A stretch of 64,000 bases of DNA from Halovibrio variabilis (GTDB lineage: Bacteria > Pseudomonadota > Gammaproteobacteria > Pseudomonadales > Halomonadaceae): assembly GCF_007991175.1 (NCBI RefSeq), contig NZ_BJXV01000014.1, positions 62,001 to 126,000 on the forward strand, written 5' to 3'. Positions 49,429 to 60,641 of this stretch are shown here, one piece after another. The stretch's first letter is position 1. Every line of letters starts with the position of its first letter. The notes beneath the pieces are model-generated. The model had not been told where the DNA came from, ran no database searches, and saw only the letters and a program-made list of their open reading frames with translations. The position numbers and the translations under genes were made by a program.

Positions 49429-50871
49429 TTAGCCTACCGCACCTTCCAACGTCACGTTGAGCAGTGCTTCGGCTTCTACCGCGAATTCCATCGGCAGCTC
49501 TTGGAAAACGTCTTTACAGAAGCCGTTAACGATCATGCTGACGGCGTCCTCTTCCGAGATACCGCGGCTCTGGCAGTAGAACAGCTGGTCTTCCCCGATT
49601 TTAGACGTGGTCGCTTCGTGCTCAATGGTCGCCGTGCTATTACCAATTTCTTGGTAGGGGAAGGTGTGCGCACCGCTCTTATCGCCGATCAGCAGCGAAT
49701 CGCACTGGGTAAAGTTGCGCGCCCCTTTGGCCCGCGGGCCGATTTTCACCAGGCCACGATAGGACTGGTCACTTCTGCCCGCTGAAATGCCCTTGGCGAC
49801 GATATAAGAGCGAGTGCCCTCACCAATATGAATCATCTTGGTGCCGGTATCCGCCTGCTGACGACCGTTGGTGACCGCAACGGAGTAAAATTCGCCGATG
49901 CTGTCTTTACCGCGCAGCACACAGGAGGGGTACTTCCAGGTGATGGCAGAACCGGTTTCCACCTGGGTCCAGCTGATCCGTGAACGGTCGCCACGGCAGT
50001 CACCGCGTTTGGTAACAAAGTTGTAGATACCGCCAACGCCGTTTTCATCACCGGGGTACCAGTTCTGTACGGTGGAGTATTTGATATAGGCGTCGTCTAG
50101 CGCGACGAGCTCGACCACTGCGGCGTGGAGCTGGTTTTCATCGCGCATCGGCGCCGTACAGCCTTCCAGATAGGAGACCTGAGCACGGCTTTCGCAAATA
50201 ATCAGCGTGCGTTCAAACTGGCCGGTGTTGGCCGCGTTAATACGGAAGTAAGTCGACAGCTCCATCGGGCAGGTCACGCCTTCCGGCACAAACACAAAGG
50301 AGCCATCGGTAAACACCGCTGAGTTCAGTGCCGCAAAATAGTTGTCGTTTTGCGGGACGACGGTGCCCAGGTATTGCTTGATCAGCTCTGGGTAGTCGCG
50401 AATGGCTTCGGAAATCGAGCAGAAAATCACCCCGGCTTCGCCCAGCTGCTTTTTAAAGGTGGTAGCGACCGACACGGAGTCGAACACGGCGTCTACCGCC
50501 ACGCCCGCAAGCGCGGCGCGCTCGTGCAGCGGAATACCCAGTTTTTCGTAGGTCTCCAGCAGCTTGGGATCCACTTCATCCAGGCTCTGAGGACGGTCTT
50601 CCGGGCGCTTCGGTGCGCTAAAGTAAGAGATGGACTGGTAATCAATCGGCGGATAATCGAGATGCGCCCAGGAAGGAGCCTCCATCTTCAACCATTGACG
50701 GTAGGCATCCAGACGCCACTCAAGCATCCACTCGGGTTCGCCTTTCTTGTTAGAGATAAAGGCGATGGTGTTTTCATCCAGGCCAGGTGGCAGGGTGTCG
50801 CTTTCAATATCGGTTACAAAGCCGTCTTTGTATTCGCGACGAACCAACTGTTCCATTTCTTCAGTTGCCAT
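49429..50871 (-). CDS. sufB: Fe-S scaffold protein SufB
   Basis: 480 residues from ATG 50871, chosen for its GGAGG site over a start at 50907. It has the SufB-specific N-terminus ([47 protein letters not shown]), a central beta-helix and the [36 protein letters not shown] segment near the C-terminus, which includes conserved Cys and His positions. It is the main scaffold for cluster building with SufC and SufD. Confidence 0.96.
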   Translation of the reverse strand: MATEEMEQLVRREYKDGFVTDIESDTLPPGLDENTIAFISNKKGEPEWMLEWRLDAYRQWLKMEAPSWAHLDYPPIDYQSISYFSAPKRPEDRPQSLDEVDPKLLETYEKLGIPLHERAALAGVAVDAVFDSVSVATTFKKQLGEAGVIFCSISEAIRDYPELIKQYLGTVVPQNDNYFAALNSAVFTDGSFVFVPEGVTCPMELSTYFRINAANTGQFERTLIICESRAQVSYLEGCTAPMRDENQLHAAVVELVALDDAYIKYSTVQNWYPGDENGVGGIYNFVTKRGDCRGDRSRISWTQVETGSAITWKYPSCVLRGKDSIGEFYSVAVTNGRQQADTGTKMIHIGEGTRSYIVAKGISAGRSDQSYRGLVKIGPRAKGARNFTQCDSLLIGDKSGAHTFPYQEIGNSTATIEHEATTSKIGEDQLFYCQSRGISEEDAVSMIVNGFCKDVFQELPMEFAVEAEALLNVTLEGAVG

Positions 50872-50949
50872 GGTGATACCCTCCGGGCAGTTGGGTGGCG
50901 AGGTCATCGCCTTTAATAATTAATAAGGCCTGCTTCTACGGCGGCGCTG

Positions 50950-51414
50950 TTAGGCAGTCGCTGTCGACAGGCTGATCGTTTGAATCGGCATTTGCACCGG
51001 CAATTTAATCGGCGCGGTATCCGCAAGGTGCGCGAGCGTCACGCTCTCAAGCAGGGTGCGCATTGCCAATGAAACCCGTTGCCAGTTGTCGGCCACGCTG
51101 CAGGTCGCTACCAGCTCACAATCACCTTCTGCTTGACTACACTCGGTCATGGCGACGGGGCCTTCAATCGCCGCAATAATGTCGGCGGCGGTAATTTGCG
51201 ACGCTGGGCGCGCAAGCCGATAACCGCCTTGAACGCCGCGCTGAGAAACCAACAGCCCTGCGCGCACCAGCATTTTAAGCGTCTTACTCACAGTGGGGTG
51301 TGGCAACTGCACGGCGTCAGCCAGATCAGCCGCTGCATGCGACGCTTGGGAGTGACGGGCAATTTGCGCCATCACTACCGCGGCATAGTCTGTCAGCCGA
51401 GAAAGCTTGAGCAT
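50950..51414 (-). CDS. Rrf2/IscR-type regulator of the suf operon
   Basis: 154-residue Rrf2-family transcription factor. The winged helix-turn-helix (MLKLSRLTDYAAVVMAQIARHSQASHAAADLADAVQLPHPTVSKTLKML) is followed by three cysteines, Cys92, Cys99 and Cys105, in a C-x6-C-x5-C pattern that in IscR-type proteins binds a 2Fe-2S cluster. It is the first gene of the suf operon and matches SUF regulators of Xanthomonas/Pseudomonas type (often called SufR). An IscR-like palindrome precedes it. I expect feedback: the cluster-bound form represses when Fe-S supply is sufficient. Confidence 0.9.
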   Translation of the reverse strand: MLKLSRLTDYAAVVMAQIARHSQASHAAADLADAVQLPHPTVSKTLKMLVRAGLLVSQRGVQGGYRLARPASQITAADIIAAIEGPVAMTECSQAEGDCELVATCSVADNWQRVSLAMRTLLESVTLAHLADTAPIKLPVQMPIQTISLSTATA

Positions 51415-51472
51415 GTCGACTCCCCTTGAGCGTTTTCTTTATGCGGCTTTTTGAACCGCCGCAGCTGAATTG

Positions 51473-51489
51473 AGGACCATTTTAGTCCT
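51473..51489 (-). promoter_or_regulatory. suf operon promoter with IscR-like operator
   Basis: On the minus strand the palindrome AGGACTAAAATGGTCCT resembles the IscR type 1 core (GACTRWWWYAGTC). It overlaps a -10 element TAAAAT, with TTCACA 17 bp upstream as a -35. It lies 59-75 bp before the regulator's start codon. This placement would allow direct repression. Confidence 0.65.
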
Positions 51490-51570
51490 GTATAAATTTG
51501 ATGTGAAGCCCTTGAGCAAAATGGATAGCAATTTACGCATAATATCGGCACGTTCGACGCTAATCGCATC

Positions 51571-51589
51571 AAAAACAACAATCATTATC
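51571..51589. promoter_or_regulatory. Fur-box-like sequence
   Basis: The 19-mer ending AATCATTATC matches the Fur consensus GATAATGATAATCATTATC at 14 of 19 positions. It sits about 100 bp upstream of the suf -10 element and about 130 bp before the yjfB-like gene. Iron control of suf would be sensible, but the match is partial and the distance large. Confidence 0.35.
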
Positions 51590-51716
51590 ATTCAGAAAAG
51601 CTATCGCCTAACCTTTTCCAGAAGAGGGCTTTGCACTTGGTAGGGACGTCTGGTAATTTCAGTTGAGTATTTGATGCCATCGTTGCGGATGGCTAAAGCT
51701 ATTCGAGGGTGACAAC

Positions 51717-51920
51717 ATGGATTCAGCCGTAAATAACATGGTAAGTGCATCGATGGCGATGCAGCAGGTACAGGTAAGCCAACAGGCCCAACTCAGCGTT
51801 TTTAAACAAGCGTTAGATGGCAGTGCATCGCAGATTGCTGCACTGATGGAAAGCGTTTCAATGGATTCCCAGTTAGCTACCAGTGGCAGCGTCGGAACAC
51901 AAATTAATACCACGGCGTAA
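51717..51920 (+). CDS. YjfB-like small putative motility protein
   Basis: 67 residues, Gln/Met/Ser-rich, matching the YjfB family (putative motility protein): MDSAVNNMVSASMAMQQVQVSQQAQLSVFKQALDGSASQIAALMESV. Function is not established. Transcribed alone, divergent from the suf operon, with a strong bidirectional terminator downstream. ATG 51717 has a GAGGGTG site. Confidence 0.78.
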   Translation: MDSAVNNMVSASMAMQQVQVSQQAQLSVFKQALDGSASQIAALMESVSMDSQLATSGSVGTQINTTA

Positions 51921-51947
51921 CAAGCGTGATAGCCGATACAAAAATAA

Positions 51948-51979
51948 CCCCCTGACTAACGCCAGGGGGCTATTTTTTT
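51948..51979. terminator. Bidirectional terminator between the YjfB-like and YjdM-like genes
   Basis: CCCCCTG-actaacgc-CAGGGGG stem followed by CTATTTTTTT on the plus strand and by TTATTTTTGT on the minus strand. It lies between two convergent genes and probably serves both. Confidence 0.85.
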
Positions 51980-52013
51980 GGCTATCTATTTCTGGTTTTT
52001 TATATGGTTAGCG

Positions 52014-52355
52014 TTACGCTTTCTTAACAAACTCGGATTTAAGCTTCATCGGGCCGATACCGTCAATTTTGCAGTCGATATCGTGATCGCCGTCCACTAG
52101 ACGAATGCTTTTCACTTTGGTGCCTACTTTCACCACCAACGAACTACCTTTAACCTTTAAATCCTTGATCACCGTAACGCTATCGCCGTCGACCAGCTTA
52201 TTGCCGTTGGCATCGCGCACGCCTGCCGTGTCATCAGCCCCCGCGTCCTCTGCCACTTTTGACCACTCGTGACCACACTCTGGGCACACGTATTGAAGCC
52301 CATCGTCGTAGCTAAACTCCGAGGCACAGGCAGGACAATTAGGTAGATCACTCAT
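52014..52355 (-). CDS. yjdM: YjdM/PhnA-type zinc-ribbon protein
   Basis: 113 residues. An N-terminal zinc ribbon has CPAC and CPEC pairs ([31 protein letters not shown]). The C-terminal domain [51 protein letters not shown] is typical of YjdM (formerly PhnA), a small protein of uncertain role near phosphonate genes in E. coli. No phosphonate genes are nearby here. Single-gene unit. Confidence 0.9.
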   Translation of the reverse strand: MSDLPNCPACASEFSYDDGLQYVCPECGHEWSKVAEDAGADDTAGVRDANGNKLVDGDSVTVIKDLKVKGSSLVVKVGTKVKSIRLVDGDHDIDCKIDGIGPMKLKSEFVKKA

Positions 52356-52465
52356 CAGAAGGCTCCATCGCAGGGCTCATACAAAAAACTAATACAAAGG
52401 GCTAGCAAGAACTAAGAAAGCGATGGAGCCTACACGGGTTAGCCAAAATGTCCAGCATGATAATA

Positions 52466-52942
52466 TTAGCCGCGCTGATAGGTCCCCACCAGGCGGTTCA
52501 TGCCGAGCAGATTAGGCTCTACTTCTTGCAATAGCTCAGTCAGCGTCAAGCCTTCAGGTAGCGACGTTTGATGATCCAGCGCCAGCACCCAGAAGTAGTA
52601 AAGATGCTTGCCATGCCCTTCTGGCGGCATTGGGCCCGCATAGCCAATATTGCCACTGTCGTTCATCCCAGCGGCACCCAGCGCCGTCTTTTCAGTTAAT
52701 TCCTGAATATCGCCCGGTAAGTTGTAGAGTACCCAGTGTACAAAACCGTAGCTTCCCCCTTTAACCAACGGCGCATCCGGGTCATGGCAGATGAGGGCAA
52801 ACCCTTTGGTTCCCTCAGGCGCCTCCTGCCAAGCCAGCGCTGGCGATACATCGTCACCTTCCCCGGTGTGTTGGGAAGGAATCGCTTCATGGTTAGCAAA
52901 CGCCGGGCTGGTAACCTGCATTGATGAAAGTGCAAATGCCAT
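52466..52942 (-). CDS. YbhB/YbcL-family Raf-kinase-inhibitor-like protein
   Basis: 158-residue PEBP-like protein: SPAFANHEAIPSQHTGEGDDVSPALAWQEAPEGTKGFALICHDPDAPLVKGGSYGFVHWVLYNLPGDI contains the CDPDAP and GxYGFVHW signatures of YbhB. The fold binds phosphate-like ligands in eukaryotic homologues; bacterial function is unclear. ATG 52942, no signal peptide, cytosolic. Followed 40 bp further by the DUF393 gene on the same strand. Confidence 0.9.
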   Translation of the reverse strand: MAFALSSMQVTSPAFANHEAIPSQHTGEGDDVSPALAWQEAPEGTKGFALICHDPDAPLVKGGSYGFVHWVLYNLPGDIQELTEKTALGAAGMNDSGNIGYAGPMPPEGHGKHLYYFWVLALDHQTSLPEGLTLTELLQEVEPNLLGMNRLVGTYQRG

Positions 52943-52982
52943 CTCTATCTCCTTGGTTTATCTGATGTGTCATTGCTTGGCT

Positions 52983-53357
52983 TTAAGTGGGCCACCGGCC
53001 CTGTTCCTGCAAGCGGCGCTTAACCCAAACATCATAAAGCTTGCGCAATCCTGTTTTAATGCCCGGCAGACCAATGATCCAGGCGATCGGCACCAGTACG
53101 GGTATGCGCGCCATTAATAAACGGTAAGCATCGATACCTTCAATGAGCTGGCCGTTGGCGGTTTCGACATGCAGGGAGCGCAGCGCCACTTCTGGTTCAA
53201 CCCCTTTGGCGCGCAGCATCTGCTGGTGCTCGGTGACGTCAAGCCAGGCGATATCACCAACGTTTTTGCCCGCCCAGCGTTCATAGCGGCGCCGCTCTTT
53301 GCGACACAGCGGGCACTCTGCATCATAAAAGACATTGATAGCGCTTTGACTCGGCAT
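52983..53357 (-). CDS. DUF393 (DCC-type) thiol-disulfide oxidoreductase-like protein
   Basis: 124 residues. The N-terminal FYDAECPLCRKERRRYERWAG has the DxxCPLC motif (Cys15, Cys18) of the DCC/DUF393 family, followed by a thioredoxin-like core and a hydrophobic C-terminal helix (RIPVLVPIAWIIGLPG). Probable redox function; substrate unknown. It precedes the YbhB-like gene on the minus strand and is likely its operon partner. Confidence 0.85.
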   Translation of the reverse strand: MPSQSAINVFYDAECPLCRKERRRYERWAGKNVGDIAWLDVTEHQQMLRAKGVEPEVALRSLHVETANGQLIEGIDAYRLLMARIPVLVPIAWIIGLPGIKTGLRKLYDVWVKRRLQEQGRWPT

Positions 53358-53454
53358 ATAGGCTCTCTAGACAAGATTATTTAATCAGTGTGGCATTTTC
53401 GGCACCTGACGCAAGCCAATAGATCGACGCCATATTTTAGTTGAGACGCCCTGC

Positions 53455-53916
53455 ATGAAACAGCTATTAGTGATTGCCCATGCCCCTTCCGCCAATACGC
53501 GCCTTTTACGAGAGGCAGCCTACCGTGGCGCTTGCCATCCTGATCTCGACCAAGTGAACTGTGTGGTGAAAGCGCCCTTGGACGCAGGCCCAGACGATGT
53601 TCTAGCCTGCGACGCCCTTCTACTCGGCACCACGGAAAACCTCGGCTATATGAGCGGCGCACTCAAGGATTTTTTTGATCGCAGCTACTACGCCGTTCTT
53701 GAAGAGCAGCAGGGACTGCCTTGCGCGCTGTATATTCGCGCGGGCCACGATGGGACGGGCACCCAGCGAGCGGTGGAAAGCATCGTTACCGGCTTACGCT
53801 GGCGATGGGCTCAGCCGCCACTGATTTTGCGTGGTGAGTGGCAGGACGCCTTTATTGATCAGGTGGAAGAACTGGGGCTTTATCTAGCCGCGGGGCTGGA
53901 TAACGGCATACTTTAA
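53455..53916 (+). CDS. Flavodoxin-like NAD(P)H-dependent oxidoreductase
   Basis: 153 residues with a flavodoxin fold: MKQLLVIAHAPSANTRLLREAAYRGA (FMN phosphate loop APSANT) and LLLGTTENLGYMSGALKDFFDRSYY, as in FMN-binding reductases of the WrbA/Azor type. Electron acceptor unknown. ATG 53455 lies 96 bp from the DUF393 start in divergent orientation. A terminator follows. Confidence 0.8.
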   Translation: MKQLLVIAHAPSANTRLLREAAYRGACHPDLDQVNCVVKAPLDAGPDDVLACDALLLGTTENLGYMSGALKDFFDRSYYAVLEEQQGLPCALYIRAGHDGTGTQRAVESIVTGLRWRWAQPPLILRGEWQDAFIDQVEELGLYLAAGLDNGIL

Positions 53917-53933
53917 GAAGCTGTATAAGCGAG

Positions 53934-53960
53934 AACGGCACCTCGCAGGGTGCCGTTTTC
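53934..53960 (+). terminator. Terminator after the flavodoxin-like gene
   Basis: AACGGCACC-tcgcag-GGTGCCGTT is a perfect 9-bp stem followed by TTC, 18 bp after the stop. The U run is short, so efficiency is uncertain. Confidence 0.75.
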
Positions 53961-53994
53961 TAGTGCCGTCTTGTCGCAATAAAGAGCGCGGTGG

Positions 53995-57407
<3,413 letters not shown>

Positions 57408-57469
57408 CCGTGCTTTCTCCACATTACGGGCTGGCTCTAAAAAGAACCCGCCACACTTTTACACGATTT

Positions 57470-57485
57470 TCATACGGTCGTTTGA
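57470..57485. promoter_or_regulatory. PsrA/FadR-like operator upstream of fadB
   Basis: TCATAC-GGTC-GTTTGA is a 6-bp inverted repeat with one mismatch, close to the (C/G)AAAC-N4-GTTT(G/C) site of the TetR-type regulator PsrA, which represses fadBA in pseudomonads. It lies 63-78 bp upstream of the fadB start. No regulator gene is in the window. Confidence 0.45.
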
Positions 57486-57543
57486 TTACATTAGCTTGGT
57501 TGAGTTGAATGACAACGTCAAGCCCAGACTTTTGGCTAATTTA

Positions 57544-57591
57544 CCAATTTACTCAGATGCTAATTTGCTCAGCTACTAACTTGCTCAGACC
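57544..57591. repeat. Three imperfect 16-bp tandem repeats upstream of fadB
   Basis: Units start at 57544, 57560 and 57576 (CCAATTTACTCAGATG, CTAATTTGCTCAGCTA, CTAACTTGCTCAGACC), each 16 bp with a conserved TYGCTCAG-like core. They lie in the 327-bp divergent gap between fadB and the DUF5924 gene, which has no coding frame. They may be protein-binding sites or a short minisatellite. Confidence 0.7.
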
Positions 57592-57734
57592 AGGCCTTCC
57601 CTGTCTACGTTCATATTGCACAGCCTGTGCGGGTTAAACCAATCGTGATGAATAAAACGGATTGATAGTAGATCAGCGTTAAGCCTGACAGCCTGTTAGA
57701 ATCGCGCTTCCTCTTATTTTGCAGGTTACCTTGT

Positions 57735-58886
57735 ATGAGCACATTGCTCACGCCAGCGCGGATTGCCATTGTTCAGAACGGCATCGAAAATCTTGTTGAG
57801 CGGCTGAAACCCTGGACTTTGCTATGGCCGCCTATGGCGTTCGCGGCAGGTTTAGCTAGCTTCTTCCTAGTCGATCGCCAGCAGTGGTTAGGCGCCGCCT
57901 TGGCGCTGGGTTTGCTTTTTGCGTGGGCATTACTGCTTTCAGAAGGCTTAATCAGCCGCTGGCTCTCCAAGCGAGGGCACCCCACGCCACCGCGCGGCGT
58001 GGCAACCTTTATAGCCCAGATGATTCACCAGGAAACGCTTTTCTTCACCCTGCCGTTTATTTGGGTGACCACGGTTTGGAACAGTGGACAAACGCTGTTT
58101 GCTCTATTGGTTGGGGGCATGGCGCTACTCTCGATTATTGATCCGTTCTATTTCAAAATCGCAGAACGCTGGCGCAGCCTCTACTTTGTGTTTCATGCCC
58201 AGTGCGTCTTTCTGGTCTTGCTGGTCACGTTGCCGATTATGCTGCACCTCACCACTGGGCAGAGCCTACTGCTGGCCCTGGGCATCACGATTTTGGTTGC
58301 CCTCCCCAGTTTTTGGCACCTGCTAAAGCAGAGCTCCATAAAACGCTGGTGCGCTTTCTTTGCGCTCACGCTGGTACTTGCCTACGTCGCGTGGGTGGGA
58401 CGTATTTGGGTGCCGCCGGCTAGCCTATGGATGACCGGCAGTGCGCTATCCCCGGGCTTTGATGTTGAACAGCGCCTCCCCCAAGGCTCAATGACACTGA
58501 CCCCGCAGGCAATCAGCGAAAATGGCCTCTATGTCTACACGGCGATCCGCGCGCCGCGAGGTTTAAGTGAAACCATTACCCACGCTTGGCATCATAATGG
58601 GGAAGCCCTTGACGTGGTGGCGCTAAATATTGACGGCGGGCGCGAACAGGGTTACCGCGCCTGGAGTCATAAACAAAATTTCCCTGCTGACCCCTCGGGT
58701 GATTGGCGAGTCGATATCATGACCGCCAGCGGCCAGCGATTGGGTTTAATACGCTTTGAAGTGTCAGAAGACGCCGAGAAGGCTTCCCAGGCCAATGCCG
58801 ACATTCATGCCAGCGGTCTAAGCGGCATGAATTTAGGGCGTTTCGTGCCAGGTAGCACTGATGATGACGCTCAACCGGCGGATTGA
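57735..58886 (+). CDS. DUF5924/DUF2914 membrane protein
   Basis: 383 residues. The first 240 hold about seven membrane helices (DUF5924). The C-terminal 120 residues (SAISENGLYVYTAIRAPRGLSETITHAWHHNGEALDVVALNIDGGREQGYRAWSHK...GDWRVDIMTASGQRLGLIRFEV) match DUF2914, likely a periplasmic beta-rich domain. Function unknown. It starts 328 bp from fadB in divergent orientation. Confidence 0.82.
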   Translation: MSTLLTPARIAIVQNGIENLVERLKPWTLLWPPMAFAAGLASFFLVDRQQWLGAALALGLLFAWALLLSEGLISRWLSKRGHPTPPRGVATFIAQMIHQETLFFTLPFIWVTTVWNSGQTLFALLVGGMALLSIIDPFYFKIAERWRSLYFVFHAQCVFLVLLVTLPIMLHLTTGQSLLLALGITILVALPSFWHLLKQSSIKRWCAFFALTLVLAYVAWVGRIWVPPASLWMTGSALSPGFDVEQRLPQGSMTLTPQAISENGLYVYTAIRAPRGLSETITHAWHHNGEALDVVALNIDGGREQGYRAWSHKQNFPADPSGDWRVDIMTASGQRLGLIRFEVSEDAEKASQANADIHASGLSGMNLGRFVPGSTDDDAQPAD

Positions 58887-58962
58887 ATGGTTATGAGCCT
58901 TGCATTCATTGGCGCAGCTTATGACAATTCGCCTACTCACACTTATTGGTAGCTCGTTAACT

Positions 58963-59415
58963 ATGGCTTCAACGATTGGTTTTCGCATCGCACGCTTGCC
59001 GCACCTATGGCGTTCCATTCTAGATCGGCGACTGGCGCCCTTAGGCTTAACGCAGACGCGTTGGGTCACGCTCTATCATCTATGGCGTTTAGGTGAAGGA
59101 CACCCCCAGTGCGATCTGGCCCGCGCCATCGGCGTTGAGGCCCCTTCGCTAGTGCGCACACTCGGCCAACTAGAAGAACAGGGCTTGGTTGAACGGCGCG
59201 CCTGCGATAATGACCGCCGCAGCAAGCGGATCTATTTAACGCCCGCTGCCATGCCGTTACTGGAGCAAATCGACAGCGTTGCTCAACAGGCGCGCAAGGA
59301 GATGTTCGCGGGGTTAAGCGAGGAGAATCTGGAACAACTCAACGATTGGCTAGCCGTCATTGAATCCAACGGGCTGGCGATTCAAGCGCGGGATCAAGAT
59401 GACCCCGCTTCCTGA
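58963..59415 (+). CDS. slyA: SlyA-type MarR-family regulator
   Basis: 150 residues from ATG 58963; this aligns the N-terminus (MASTIGFRIARLPHLWRSILDRRLAPLGLTQTRWVTLYHL) with E. coli SlyA. The winged helix LARAIGVEAPSLVRTLGQLEEQGLVERRACDNDRRSKRIYLT is highly conserved. The protein is a homodimer that activates or represses genes in response to small aromatic ligands and antagonises H-NS. An upstream start (58900) would add 21 residues. Its 3' end overlaps the convergent gene by 22 bp. Confidence 0.9.
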   Translation: MASTIGFRIARLPHLWRSILDRRLAPLGLTQTRWVTLYHLWRLGEGHPQCDLARAIGVEAPSLVRTLGQLEEQGLVERRACDNDRRSKRIYLTPAAMPLLEQIDSVAQQARKEMFAGLSEENLEQLNDWLAVIESNGLAIQARDQDDPAS

Positions 59416-59963
59416 TCATTGATTGCTCGGCTTCCCGACAGCGCGCCAACGTCGAGCGGTTTGTTGATAGGCCGATCAGCATGGCCCTGTAGCGCATCGC
59501 GCAATTGCTGAAACTCGGGCAAATAGGTCGCAAACCGCTGCGCGGTTTGTGACTCCCACCACCATAGCGTCAGCGTATAACGGTTCGACTGCACCACCAG
59601 CGCATCTTGAGGCAAGCGCTCCAGGAGTGTTTTTAAAGGCACCGTCGCCGCCTCTGGTAGCGGGCGCAAGGGCGCAATCCGCCAACGCCAGCCAGCATAG
59701 TAAGGCGCCAAGGCGTCACTGGCATCGCTATCCCTAACCAGCAGAAAATCCGGACCGGGCCTTTCCTGTGGATAGTGCCAACGATACGCAGGCATCGTGC
59801 CCCTAAAATAGTGAAGCGGCGGCTTTTCCAGCTTGATCGTGACGCCCTTGTCGGCGATATGGGCGCGAAGCGTTTGCTGACGCTTTTGCCGTGGGCTTGG
59901 TTTTAGCCACATCACCGGCGCAATGACAAGCATCAGAATAAAGACAATAATTAACCAGTCCAT
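59394..59963 (-). CDS. Unrecognised protein with an N-terminal membrane helix
   Basis: 189 residues from ATG 59963 (MDWLIIVFILMLVIAPVMWLKPSPRQKRQQ). One transmembrane helix is followed by a soluble domain of about 150 residues with KPPLHYFRGTMPAYRWHYPQERPGPDFLLVRD and LTLWWWESQTAQRFATYLPEFQQLRDAL. I do not recognise a family; the layout resembles YajC-like short translocase subunits only in the N-terminal part. It converges with slyA with a 22-bp overlap. Confidence 0.65.
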   Translation of the reverse strand: MDWLIIVFILMLVIAPVMWLKPSPRQKRQQTLRAHIADKGVTIKLEKPPLHYFRGTMPAYRWHYPQERPGPDFLLVRDSDASDALAPYYAGWRWRIAPLRPLPEAATVPLKTLLERLPQDALVVQSNRYTLTLWWWESQTAQRFATYLPEFQQLRDALQGHADRPINKPLDVGALSGSRAINDQEAGSS

Positions 59964-60128
59964 TTCTACATTTCCCTCAATATAAGCCACACTCAATAAA
60001 CTAACCGATAAAACCATGACCTAGGTCGTTGTTAAGGCTTAATCCGTTGTTAAAACAAGTCACTCCATCTAAAGTAAAGGTCATCGTACAAAGAACTTCT
60101 TTGTTACCCACTGCCAAGGAGATACGCC

Positions 60129-60581
60129 ATGAGCTATCACCACATTTTAGTTGCCGTTGACCTAACCAAAGATTCCCACAAGATTCTGGAACGTGCCGTT
60201 GCCATCGCTGAACGTAACGAACAAGCCAAAATCTCCATCATGCATACCCTGGAGCCACTGGGGTTTGCCTACGGTGGCGACATTCCCATGGACTTGACCA
60301 GCATCCAGGATCAGCTGGATGAACACGCCAAAAAACGCCTGGCCGAAATTGCTGACCCGCATGTTTCTGAGGCCGACCAACACGTCGTCGTGGGTATGCC
60401 CGATACCGAAATCCATCGCTTTGCCGAAGAGCATAACGTGGATCTCATTGTGGTGGGGTCCCACGGCCGCCACGGCTTCGCCCTGCTGCTGGGCTCAACC
60501 TCTACTGGCGTGCTGCACGGCGCCCAGTGCGACGTTCTTGCGGTACGTGTCGGTAAGAACGGCGAAAAAAGCGACGAGTAA
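60129..60581 (+). CDS. Universal stress protein, UspA family
   Basis: 150 residues with the UspA fold and an intact ATP-binding signature (GSHGRHGFALLLGSTST, G-x2-G-x9-G-[ST]). N-terminal YHHILVAVDLTKDSHKILERAVAIAERN is typical. Such proteins act in stress tolerance. ATG 60129 has an AAGGAG site at ideal spacing. Followed by a bidirectional terminator. Confidence 0.93.
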   Translation: MSYHHILVAVDLTKDSHKILERAVAIAERNEQAKISIMHTLEPLGFAYGGDIPMDLTSIQDQLDEHAKKRLAEIADPHVSEADQHVVVGMPDTEIHRFAEEHNVDLIVVGSHGRHGFALLLGSTSTGVLHGAQCDVLAVRVGKNGEKSDE

Positions 60582-60608
60582 CCCACAGCGTTATCCGCTT
60601 ACAAAAAA

Positions 60609-60628
60609 GGCGCCCATTGGCGCCTTTT
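60609..60628. terminator. Bidirectional terminator between the UspA and uup genes
   Basis: AAAAAAGGCGCC-catt-GGCGCCTTTT: a perfect 6-bp GC stem (60609-60614 and 60619-60624) flanked by A and T runs, in the 60-bp gap between two convergent genes. Confidence 0.9.
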
Positions 60629-60641
60629 AACGTTACTGCGT

